Source: Gemmatimonadota bacterium (lineage in GTDB: Bacteria; ARS69). Taken from it: a stretch of 57,769 bases of DNA. Under the pieces are notes generated by a model that was given only the letters and a program-made list of their open reading frames with translations, had not been told where the DNA came from and did not search any database. Positions 44,583 to 52,027 of the stretch are shown one piece after another; position 1 is the stretch's first letter; each line of letters starts with the position of its first letter. The stretch covers positions 1-57,769 of the forward strand of contig JASLLL010000015.1 in assembly GCA_030747075.1 (NCBI GenBank), in the 5' to 3' direction. The translations under genes and the position numbers were made by a program.

Positions 44583-45686
44583 GTGAGCGATCAGGATCCC
44601 CGCAGTCCCCGGACAGCCCCGGACGGCGTGCCGGGCAGCGGCCCACTCGCGGCGGAGTCGCCCGCATCTGATTCGATCGGTATCCTCGGCATCCTGGTCG
44701 TTTTCCTGCGTTACCGAAGGGCCTTCTTCGGCCTCCCGGTGATTCTGGCCGTCGCTTTTCTGCTCGCGAGCCTTCTCCTGCCATCCCGGTTCACTGCCAC
44801 CAGCGCGTTTCTCCCCGAAGCCGCCCAGGACGAGTCGGGACTTCCTGCGGGACTGGTCGGACTCGCCGGGCAGTTCGGGGTGACCGTTCCCGTGGGAGGG
44901 TCGAGCCCCCAACTCTACCGGGCCGTCCTGGAGAGCCGCTCTCTTCGGGACGACCTTCTGCTCTCGCACTTCGCACACGGAGAAGAGGACGCCGCACTGA
45001 TCGACATTCTCGGAGTCGACGGCGACGACCAGCCGGAGCGAATGGAGAAGGGCCGAAAGACGCTCGAAAAGCGCGTGGCCATCACTCTGGATACGGAGAC
45101 GGGCATCGTGTCCGTTTCAGTCGAGACCCGCCACCCTCCACTTTCCGCCGCGGTCGCCAACCGGGCCGTCGATCTCGTGAGTTCGTTCGACCTCGTCCAG
45201 CGGCACTCCCATGCACGGGAACGCCGGACCTTCGTCGAGAGCCGCCTGCGTACCGCGGAGGCGGAACTGGAGTCTGTGGAACACGCCCTCATGGCATTCA
45301 TGGAAGCCAACCGGCTCTTCCAGGAAAACCCGCGCCTCCAGTTCGAGCACGATCGCCTGGAACGACGCGTATCGATCAAGCAGGAAGTCTTCACCACGCT
45401 CCACCGCGAACTGGAAGAAGCGCGCATTCAGGAAGTGAACGACACGCCGGTCATCACCGTGATCGACCAGGCGACCGCCCCGCGAAAGCGATCCAGCCCG
45501 AATCTTCCCCTGAATGCGGCGGCCGGGCTTTTACTCGGCGTGGTGCTGGCGTTCATCGCCTCGTTCGGAAGGGAGTTCCTCCTGCGGGAGGAGGAACTGG
45601 ATCCGGACACTCACAGTGCTCTCACCGGGGAGATGAGATCTCTGCCACGGAGCGTCCGTCAACTTCTCGGCGGCCGGAGAACTTGA
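44583..45686 (+). CDS. Wzz-type polysaccharide chain-length / co-polymerase protein
   Basis: The product has 367 residues from GTG 44583, with AGGAG and AAGAGG upstream. A helix at about 40-63 and another near 320-340 flank a periplasmic domain with a long coiled coil (about 205-290). The second helix is preceded by A-T-A-P-R-K-R-S-S-P-N, the proline-rich Wzz motif. There is no cytoplasmic tyrosine-kinase domain, so it is the Wzz/co-polymerase-only form. It should set chain length together with the downstream polymerase-like gene, 34 nt away. Confidence 0.88.
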   Translation: MSDQDPRSPRTAPDGVPGSGPLAAESPASDSIGILGILVVFLRYRRAFFGLPVILAVAFLLASLLLPSRFTATSAFLPEAAQDESGLPAGLVGLAGQFGVTVPVGGSSPQLYRAVLESRSLRDDLLLSHFAHGEEDAALIDILGVDGDDQPERMEKGRKTLEKRVAITLDTETGIVSVSVETRHPPLSAAVANRAVDLVSSFDLVQRHSHARERRTFVESRLRTAEAELESVEHALMAFMEANRLFQENPRLQFEHDRLERRVSIKQEVFTTLHRELEEARIQEVNDTPVITVIDQATAPRKRSSPNLPLNAAAGLLLGVVLAFIASFGREFLLREEELDPDTHSALTGEMRSLPRSVRQLLGGRRT

Positions 45687-45720
45687 CGCCTCCGCGGGGC
45701 AAACCCGGGGAGCCGTTCCC

Positions 45721-47046
45721 ATGATCGTTCTGCTCTGCGTCACGATGCTCTTTGCCGGGCTTGCGCTCCTGCACTTGCGCGGCGCGGTCCTTCTCTTCCT
45801 GTTCCTCTTCCATGCGTTTCCGGAAGCGATGGCGTTCGGAGTCGGCGGTGAGGGATTCGCGTTGACGCTCCAGCGACTCTCTCTGTACGCACTGCTCATC
45901 GCCTGGACGGTCCGCGTCCTGCTCCATTCGCCGGACACCATGCGCGGGATTCGAATCCTCCGGAGCGGACGCACGGTGTCGTTGCCGCTCACCGCGCTCA
46001 TGGGAGTCGCCTTCGTGTCGACACTGATCGGGAGCGGGTTCGGCATCGGCGCGGTTTCCGGTTTCGCGAATCTCCTGCTGTTCTCGCTGTTCCCACTTCT
46101 TCTCATCGTGACGACGGTCCGGAACGAGGGAGATGTCGTCACGGTCTTTCTCGTCCTTGCCGCCGCGGCGGCCTTCAACGAGGCGTTCGCTTTCGTGGAG
46201 CACGCCCTTGGCCGAAGCCCCCTGCACGGCGTGGTCGATGTCGCCTACAGGACTCACCGGGATCTCGACCAACTGGCCGGACGGTTTCGCGGCGGCGAAT
46301 ACCGGGTGATGGGGAGCTTTACAAATCCACTGAAGCTCGTCGCGTTTCTCTGCCTGTCCTGCCCCCCGCTTCTCTTTCTCGCGGGCGAACGCAAGGGAGG
46401 ACTCACGACGATTCTCATCGGGGGAACCCTCGTCCTTCTGGTCCCTGTCCTCCTGTGGACGCAATCCCGAACGGGGCTCGCCCTTCTGGTTGCGGCTCTC
46501 TGGGCGTGGATGGTGTTTCGGCCACGAACGGGCGCAGCCCAGAGAAGCCGCGCGGCAGTTTTCCTGGCGTCCACTTCAGCACTGGCCCTGCTCGTGATGG
46601 TGTTCCGCACCACGCTGCTCCGCCGCGCGGTCCTGGACGCGGAGGCCATGCAGAGTTTCTTCATGCGCCTGCAGCAGTTGACCGACGGTCTGGGCCTCCT
46701 GGCCGGAGCCTCCCCGCTGGGCTACGGGATGAGCCGGAACATCCTCGATGTCGTGCAACTCGGCAGCCTCGACAACTGTTACCTCCGCGTCGGTCTGGAA
46801 ACGGGCGCGGTCGGGCTAATGCTGTATGTCCTGTACTGGACCGGTGCATGGCGTCTCACCGGGCGGATCGTGAAACGCGCCGAGACGCTCTCCGGCAAGC
46901 GCCTCGCCTTCGCACTCCGACTGTCGCTGGCAATCGGCCTCCTCCTCCAGATCGCGGTGTCGCAGCTTTCGTCATACTTGCTGCTGCACGCGCTGGTGGG
47001 GTGTGCACTGGTACTGGAGTCGTCGGCACGGAAGAGTGCGGGCTAA
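45721..47046 (+). CDS. O-antigen ligase/polymerase-like membrane protein
   Basis: This 441-residue polytopic protein has about eleven helices and one large loop. The region W-T-Q-S-R-T-G-L-A-L-L-V-A is the S-R-x-G motif found in WaaL/Wzy-type proteins. A large periplasmic loop follows (about 300-360), with G-Y-G-M-S-R-N and N-C-Y-L-R-V-G-L-E-T-G. Whether it polymerises repeat units (Wzy) or ligates them to a lipid (WaaL) cannot be decided. Co-transcription with the Wzz-like gene favours Wzy. Its stop overlaps the convergent sulfotransferase stop. Confidence 0.82.
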   Translation: MIVLLCVTMLFAGLALLHLRGAVLLFLFLFHAFPEAMAFGVGGEGFALTLQRLSLYALLIAWTVRVLLHSPDTMRGIRILRSGRTVSLPLTALMGVAFVSTLIGSGFGIGAVSGFANLLLFSLFPLLLIVTTVRNEGDVVTVFLVLAAAAAFNEAFAFVEHALGRSPLHGVVDVAYRTHRDLDQLAGRFRGGEYRVMGSFTNPLKLVAFLCLSCPPLLFLAGERKGGLTTILIGGTLVLLVPVLLWTQSRTGLALLVAALWAWMVFRPRTGAAQRSRAAVFLASTSALALLVMVFRTTLLRRAVLDAEAMQSFFMRLQQLTDGLGLLAGASPLGYGMSRNILDVVQLGSLDNCYLRVGLETGAVGLMLYVLYWTGAWRLTGRIVKRAETLSGKRLAFALRLSLAIGLLLQIAVSQLSSYLLLHALVGCALVLESSARKSAG

Positions 47047-47846
47047 CCCACGGTCGTGCAGGTTCGTGACAGGTCTTCGACCCCCCGCTTGAACCGGCAC
47101 TTCCACTCTTCGAGTTCCCGCTCCGGCACATCGGCGGGAACTCGAACTCCCGTGCGGGTCCGATCCAGACGGCCTGTCCGGATCACGGGCGAAGGATCCC
47201 CGATGAGGGCCCGCCCGGTGGCCGGCGTCAGTTCGTATTCTTCCGTCAGCGGAGTGGAGAGGTCCAGGTGCGTCTCGATGGCCCGAAACACATCTTCTGT
47301 CTGCTCCACCAGTTGCCCATAGGTCACGAAGAGAGCCCGGCCGGGATCTCCGACTCGCGCGGCCATTTCGACCAGCGTGTCCAGGCGATCGCGAAGGTAC
47401 GGAACCGCCCGTTCCATTCGTGACAAGCGCGCCCCGGGGACATGTTCCTGCAGGCGGTGCATGCTGGAAAGCGTCTCTTCCGGATCCCGGAGAAGAATGA
47501 GGAAGGAGACGCGCTCCGACCGAAGGACATCGTCTCCGAGAAGGAGCCAGTCGTGGAGCATCTTGTCGTACAGCCAGGGAACCCCGGCTGCCTCGGTCCC
47601 CAGTTCACGCCGTACATTCGACATCAGTCCGGCAAGCCGGGGCACGCTGCGATACGAAGTGAGCGTCTCCCCATACCCTGAAACCTCCGGGTTGGAGTTC
47701 AGGATGTGACCGAGAACGGTCGAGCCGGAACGAACCGTGCCCAGTATCAGGAGAACCCGCGTATCGCTCTCCCGAAAGCGCCGCGCCATGGCGAAGCTCC
47801 CGACGATCGTCCGCATCTCGCGCAGCGTCCGCCCGGCCCTTCGCAT
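47043..47846 (-). CDS. Sulfotransferase family protein (second of three)
   Basis: The product has 267 residues. ATG 47846 overlaps the stop of the preceding sulfotransferase by one base (TAATG), so it is translated by re-initiation. The PAPS loop is L-G-T-V-R-S-G-S-T-V-L-G-H. The 3'-phosphate region is L-L-R-D-P-E-E-T-L-S-S. It is short but complete. Like its neighbour it is probably a carbohydrate sulfotransferase acting on the locus product. Confidence 0.85.
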   Translation of the reverse strand: MRRAGRTLREMRTIVGSFAMARRFRESDTRVLLILGTVRSGSTVLGHILNSNPEVSGYGETLTSYRSVPRLAGLMSNVRRELGTEAAGVPWLYDKMLHDWLLLGDDVLRSERVSFLILLRDPEETLSSMHRLQEHVPGARLSRMERAVPYLRDRLDTLVEMAARVGDPGRALFVTYGQLVEQTEDVFRAIETHLDLSTPLTEEYELTPATGRALIGDPSPVIRTGRLDRTRTGVRVPADVPERELEEWKCRFKRGVEDLSRTCTTVG

Positions 47847-48853
47847 TACGCCCGTCCCATGCGGCGGGCCAGCGTCGAGCGAAGATCCCGCATCCGACCC
47901 AGGTTCATCAGGAAGGCCGCCCCCAGACGCACCGGGAGAGTGGCCGCGTAACAGGCAAACCCCGGCCATGACCCGCTGCGGGTCGAATCCGCATATCCGT
48001 GGGCGGCCCGGCCCGTTCGTGTGGCCCGGTCGCACAGGGCGATCTCCGAATCGTTCAGTCCGCCCCGGCTCCATGCGCGAACGCGATCCTCCCGCACTCC
48101 CCGGTCCGCTGCGTCATTCGCGGCCGAAGAACCCCTGTGCGGAACATCCAGCATCCCGACTTCGCGCCGGATCCCGAGAAACGCGCAGATGCCGTCCACC
48201 GTCCCGTCCGGGTCGTGCGCCAGATCCTCGTACTTCACCCACCGATGCCGCGGGTCCATGGCCACCCGCCGCCCCGCCGCAAGCGACGCCTCCCAGAATC
48301 GGCCGACGAGAAGCGGATGGTAGTTGATCCACGACCGCAGTGCTTCCCGTCGTGGAATCCGCGTGGCCCCGAGTTTCCGCCGCCGCCACTTCCGCTTCTG
48401 GGACAGAAGCACATCCCTGGGATCGCGAACCATCTGGATGATCCGCGCATCCGGGAAGAGGTCGAGGATCTCCTTCGCGTAGTAGGCATTCCGGGGGGTT
48501 TGATCGCAGGGGATCGACGCTTCGGAATTCGCGGCCTCCCGGTGCAGAAAGGCGCGGAACACACTCTCCTTCGTGAGTGCGGAAGGGTCTTCCCGGGCCA
48601 GCATCTCTTGAGCGTCCACCTCGAACGCCGACGGATCCTGGCGCCGAAGGTACCCGTGCCGCTCAATGGCGAAGAGGCGCGCCCCCAGTTCCCGTGCGTC
48701 TTCCATCGACAGAATGCGCCCCCGGTCCGCGGGCGCCCAGAGCTGTTCGAAGAAGTGCAGCTCATGAAAGAAGTGAACGGCTGAGTGGCGACCGAGGATT
48801 CTACCCATGAGGGTTGTGCCGCTCCGGCTGCTGCCGACGACGAAGATCATCAC
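47846..48853 (-). CDS. Sulfotransferase family protein (third of three)
   Basis: The product has 335 residues. It starts almost directly with the PAPS loop, F-V-V-G-S-S-R-S-G-T-T-L-M-G-R. The second block is M-V-R-D-P-R-D-V-L-L-S-Q-K-R, and V-K-Y-E-D-L-A-H-D-P is the Y-E-D-L motif. The last ~60 residues, including a weakly hydrophobic stretch, are an extension beyond the core fold. It lies 19 nt after the SLBB export gene, linking sulfation and export on one transcript. Confidence 0.88.
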   Translation of the reverse strand: MMIFVVGSSRSGTTLMGRILGRHSAVHFFHELHFFEQLWAPADRGRILSMEDARELGARLFAIERHGYLRRQDPSAFEVDAQEMLAREDPSALTKESVFRAFLHREAANSEASIPCDQTPRNAYYAKEILDLFPDARIIQMVRDPRDVLLSQKRKWRRRKLGATRIPRREALRSWINYHPLLVGRFWEASLAAGRRVAMDPRHRWVKYEDLAHDPDGTVDGICAFLGIRREVGMLDVPHRGSSAANDAADRGVREDRVRAWSRGGLNDSEIALCDRATRTGRAAHGYADSTRSGSWPGFACYAATLPVRLGAAFLMNLGRMRDLRSTLARRMGRA

Positions 48854-48872
48854 GCCCCGACATCTCCCTCCG

Positions 48873-51191
48873 CTACCCGCCCACGCGATCGATCACGAGT
48901 ACCGTCGTCGCAAGGCTGGCCAGCACGGCGGTCACATCCCTCACGACCTCCCCCCAGTCGGTGCCCTCTTCCTCCGCCATCGCCGGGACGACGATCTGCG
49001 ATCCCGGCTCCACACCCGGGTCGAACCAGAAGCGCCGTACCTTCTCCGCGCGCCCGGTGGAGTACACGATCTTGACCTCGCTCCGCTTCGCCGTGTCCAG
49101 ATATCCGCCCGCGTTCCGGACATAAAACCCGATCCCCTTCCCCGCGCGGTACACAAGGCTCGTCGGCAGCCCGACGGCTCCCGAGACCTTCACCGTCATC
49201 GGGCGCTCCGGCACCATCAGTTCATCTCCGGACGCCAGCACGAGATTCTGGTCGCTGTCGCGGTCCGCCAGCGCCTTCACAAGGTCCACCGACACGCGTC
49301 CCGCGCCCCCGAACTTCCGCTCCATGCGAAACCCCTCCGGGTACGCGGTCTCCAGGAGTCCGCCCGCGCGGTCGAGCACATCCGCCAGCGTCTCGGTCGG
49401 GGTCCGCAGCGTGTACGCCCCCGGGAAGAGCACCTCTCCCGTCACCATCACATTCCGTTGCAGCTCCCAGTGGGGAAGCTTGCGCACGAAGACATGGTCG
49501 TGGTTTTCCAGCGCGAACGCGGGCAGATCCCCGCTCTCCAGAAAACCCTCCGCAATCTCCACACGGAACACATCCGCGATCCGGGTCCGGTCTCCGTTCT
49601 CCGGGTAAACGCGCGACACCTCCACTTCCTCCGTAAACGCGTGCTCCTCGAAGCCTCCCGCGCGCACGAGAAGTTCCCCCAGCGTCATGCGGTCCGTGCG
49701 CTCGTACTCGCCGGGTCTTCGCACGGCCCCGGTGACGCGCACGGTCTCTCGATCTCGCAGGTCCCAGATGGAGTACACGGCCACCTCGTCCCACGCTTCC
49801 AGCGGGATGTTCTCCGCGTCGGCCCCCGCGATCGCCGCGCCCAGATCGAAGGTCAAGGTCTCGCGCGTAAAGTCCTCGCGCGTCCGCACGACAAACGCCC
49901 GGGCCAGGTACGCCTCGCCCTTCAAGCTGTCGGCGCGCATCACGAGATCCCGCACGCGCATCCCTTCCTTCAGCTCGAAGGTGCCGGGCATCCGTACATG
50001 GCCACGAATCTCCACATAGTTCCGCTTGAGATCCGCGACCGAGAGGAGCTTCACATCGTCCAGGTCCTGAAGCGCAAAGGACTCCTCTCCGGCCAGAACG
50101 CGGCCCAGGTGCACATCCACGACCACCCGGTCCTCGCGCATGAGATCCCTCTCCCGGGGCGGCACGACGCGGTTCACATGCGCCCGGTCGAGATAGGTTG
50201 TCCCGGTGATCCCCCCCGCCATCTTCACGGCATCGGCGAGCGTCTCTCCCGCGAGCAGTTCGTACAGCGCCGGTCGGCGCACTTCCCCGCGCAGCGCGAT
50301 CCGCTTTCCGCGCACCGGGAGGAACACGGTGTCGTCATCCTCCAGGCGAATGTCGCCGTCGCGCGTACCGTGCAGGAGGTAGTCGTACACATCGAGATGC
50401 GCCACGACTTCCCCGCCACGCACCACGCGCACATCGCGCAGCGAACCGCGCGGAGACGCACCCCCCGCATAGTAGAGCGCGTGGAACACCGTGGACGCGG
50501 CGGACAGATCGTACGCCCCCGGGCGGCGCGTTTCCCCGACCACGAACACCTTGATGGGCCGCAGCTTCCCGAGCGAGACATCCAGAAACGCGGTCTGCGG
50601 GGTCGAACCCAGCCCGGAGTACGCTTTCGACAACTGCCCGTGGACGCGCTCCTCCGCTTCGGCCAGCGTAAGCCCCGAAAGGCTCACCTGCCCGACATCG
50701 GCCAGCAGCACGGTCCCCTCGCGGGAGACGACCTTCTCCAGCCGGAAGACCGCGTCCCCCCACAGATCGATCACGATCTCGTCGCCGGGTCCGATCCGGT
50801 AGCCCGGATCGATCGGGCCGTACGCGGGAGGGGCGAAGGTCGAGGGAGCCAGGCTGAAGAGGCTCTCGCCGAAACGGGCGAGATCGGAGCCACCCTTCAC
50901 GGGCGGCGGAGGCGGCGGAGGCGGCGGCGCGGCACTTCCTTCCTCCAGAACCTCACGCGCGGGTTCAGGGATGTCGGCCGGGGCGGTTCTCCCCGGCTCG
51001 CTCCCGCCGCCTCCCGAGAGGGCGGCCTGGATCGCGCCGTCGTCCATGCCGCGTGAGCGGAGTTCCCGCAGAACATCTTCTTCCGAAACGCCGGGCGGCA
51101 ATCCCGCGGCGAGAGCGCCCGCGGCGCAGGCGCACCCCACAACAACCCCCGCGATCCCGCGGCGAACCCGTTTCCCAAAGCGCATCATCAT
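48873..51191 (-). CDS. Wza-like polysaccharide export protein with multiple SLBB domains
   Basis: The product has 772 residues, about twice the length of E. coli Wza. GGGGGAA lies 7 nt before ATG 51191. A signal peptide (G-V-V-V-G-C-A-C-A-A-G) is followed by a low-complexity linker with ten consecutive prolines near residue 90. The Poly_export domain begins Y-R-I-G-P-G-D-E-I-V-I-D-L-W-G. Five to six SLBB-type repeats follow (V-F-V-V-G-E-T-R-R-P-G-A-Y, I-A-L-R-G-E-V-R-R-P, V-E-I-R-G-H-V-R-M-P-G-T-F, V-T-G-A-V-R-R-P-G-E-Y, V-T-G-E-V-L-F-P-G-A-Y, V-S-G-A-V-G-L-P). A hydrophobic helix ends the protein (about 748-768), a layout of long SLBB exporters in some deep-branching Gram-negatives. It should form the outer-membrane channel of the locus. 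Confidence 0.9.
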   Translation of the reverse strand: MMMRFGKRVRRGIAGVVVGCACAAGALAAGLPPGVSEEDVLRELRSRGMDDGAIQAALSGGGGSEPGRTAPADIPEPAREVLEEGSAAPPPPPPPPPVKGGSDLARFGESLFSLAPSTFAPPAYGPIDPGYRIGPGDEIVIDLWGDAVFRLEKVVSREGTVLLADVGQVSLSGLTLAEAEERVHGQLSKAYSGLGSTPQTAFLDVSLGKLRPIKVFVVGETRRPGAYDLSAASTVFHALYYAGGASPRGSLRDVRVVRGGEVVAHLDVYDYLLHGTRDGDIRLEDDDTVFLPVRGKRIALRGEVRRPALYELLAGETLADAVKMAGGITGTTYLDRAHVNRVVPPRERDLMREDRVVVDVHLGRVLAGEESFALQDLDDVKLLSVADLKRNYVEIRGHVRMPGTFELKEGMRVRDLVMRADSLKGEAYLARAFVVRTREDFTRETLTFDLGAAIAGADAENIPLEAWDEVAVYSIWDLRDRETVRVTGAVRRPGEYERTDRMTLGELLVRAGGFEEHAFTEEVEVSRVYPENGDRTRIADVFRVEIAEGFLESGDLPAFALENHDHVFVRKLPHWELQRNVMVTGEVLFPGAYTLRTPTETLADVLDRAGGLLETAYPEGFRMERKFGGAGRVSVDLVKALADRDSDQNLVLASGDELMVPERPMTVKVSGAVGLPTSLVYRAGKGIGFYVRNAGGYLDTAKRSEVKIVYSTGRAEKVRRFWFDPGVEPGSQIVVPAMAEEEGTDWGEVVRDVTAVLASLATTVLVIDRVGG

Positions 51192-51271
51192 GTTCGTTCC
51201 CCCGCTTGCTGTTCTGTCCGGCCGGTCGAAAGTCTAGGGGGGATTCCCGAACCGCGCCACCATCCGCTGGG

Positions 51272-52027
51272 CTACGCCCGCAACTCCTGCCGGAAAGCTT
51301 CCGACAGTTCCGCCAGTTCCGCCAGATGCGCGGCCTGCTCCGGGGCGTCGCGGCGTTGCTGAAACGCCCGATACGCGCGAGAGAGCGTCCATTCCGGGTG
51401 AGGCCGCTCCACCAGGCGAAGAGCCATCCCCGCCTCCACCGTCCCTTCCTCCGACACTCGCAGGTACCATCCGGTTGCGCCCATGCGGTCCACCGCGCGG
51501 GGAAGCTCCCGGACGCCCCAGCGTTTCGCCAGAATCCAGCACGGTTGCCGGGGCTGCGTGACCTGAAGGAGGGCGCCGCCCCCCCCACCGCCATGGCCCC
51601 CGGTCTCTCCGTCTGTGGCCGACGCACGGAACACATCTCCGATGCAGACCGTTTCCTCGTCCATCCCTTCGACAGTCAGGTTTTCGCCGAACGCCCCGTG
51701 CGGGAACTGATCGGCCGGGAGCACTCCCTCTACGCCGCCCAGCACCTCCGCCAGTTCGCGCCGCCAGTGATCATAGTGCGCCGAAGCGTGCGCCAGCACA
51801 GCCTTGTCGGGGCCACCGTGATGCACACGGTCCGCCTGCCCGTCACCCGCGAGACCTTCCCGACCGACGCGCACCGCTCCTTCCACCGCCCGCTTGACAA
51901 TGCCGCTCTGCCACGAGCGCCCCCCCGGGCCGGGACCGTACTCCGCCGTCATGTCCTTCGGCATCCCGACCTGCACGGAGAGGATCCGACCTCCGCCCGC
52001 ATGCGGCCGGCCTCGCTCATGCGTCAT
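51272..52027 (-). CDS. MOSC domain protein (YiiM-like)
   Basis: The product has 251 residues. ATG 52027 has GGAG 7 nt upstream and overlaps the helicase gene end by 11 nt. Motifs are G-D-G-Q-A-D-R-V-H-H-G-G-P-D-K-A-V, G-A-F-G-E-N-L-T-V-E-G and Q-P-R-Q-P-C-W with the conserved MOSC cysteine, followed by the YiiM-type C-terminal helices. The domain binds a molybdenum-cofactor-like ligand and in YiiM reduces N-hydroxylated compounds. A run of six glycines (about residue 148) is an unusual insertion. Confidence 0.9.
   Translation of the reverse strand: MTHERGRPHAGGGRILSVQVGMPKDMTAEYGPGPGGRSWQSGIVKRAVEGAVRVGREGLAGDGQADRVHHGGPDKAVLAHASAHYDHWRRELAEVLGGVEGVLPADQFPHGAFGENLTVEGMDEETVCIGDVFRASATDGETGGHGGGGGGALLQVTQPRQPCWILAKRWGVRELPRAVDRMGATGWYLRVSEEGTVEAGMALRLVERPHPEWTLSRAYRAFQQRRDAPEQAAHLAELAELSEAFRQELRA

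Noticed and set aside
50918-50940. GGCGGAGGC-type microsatellite as a regulatory repeat
   Set aside because: It lies inside the SLBB gene and simply encodes the proline run.
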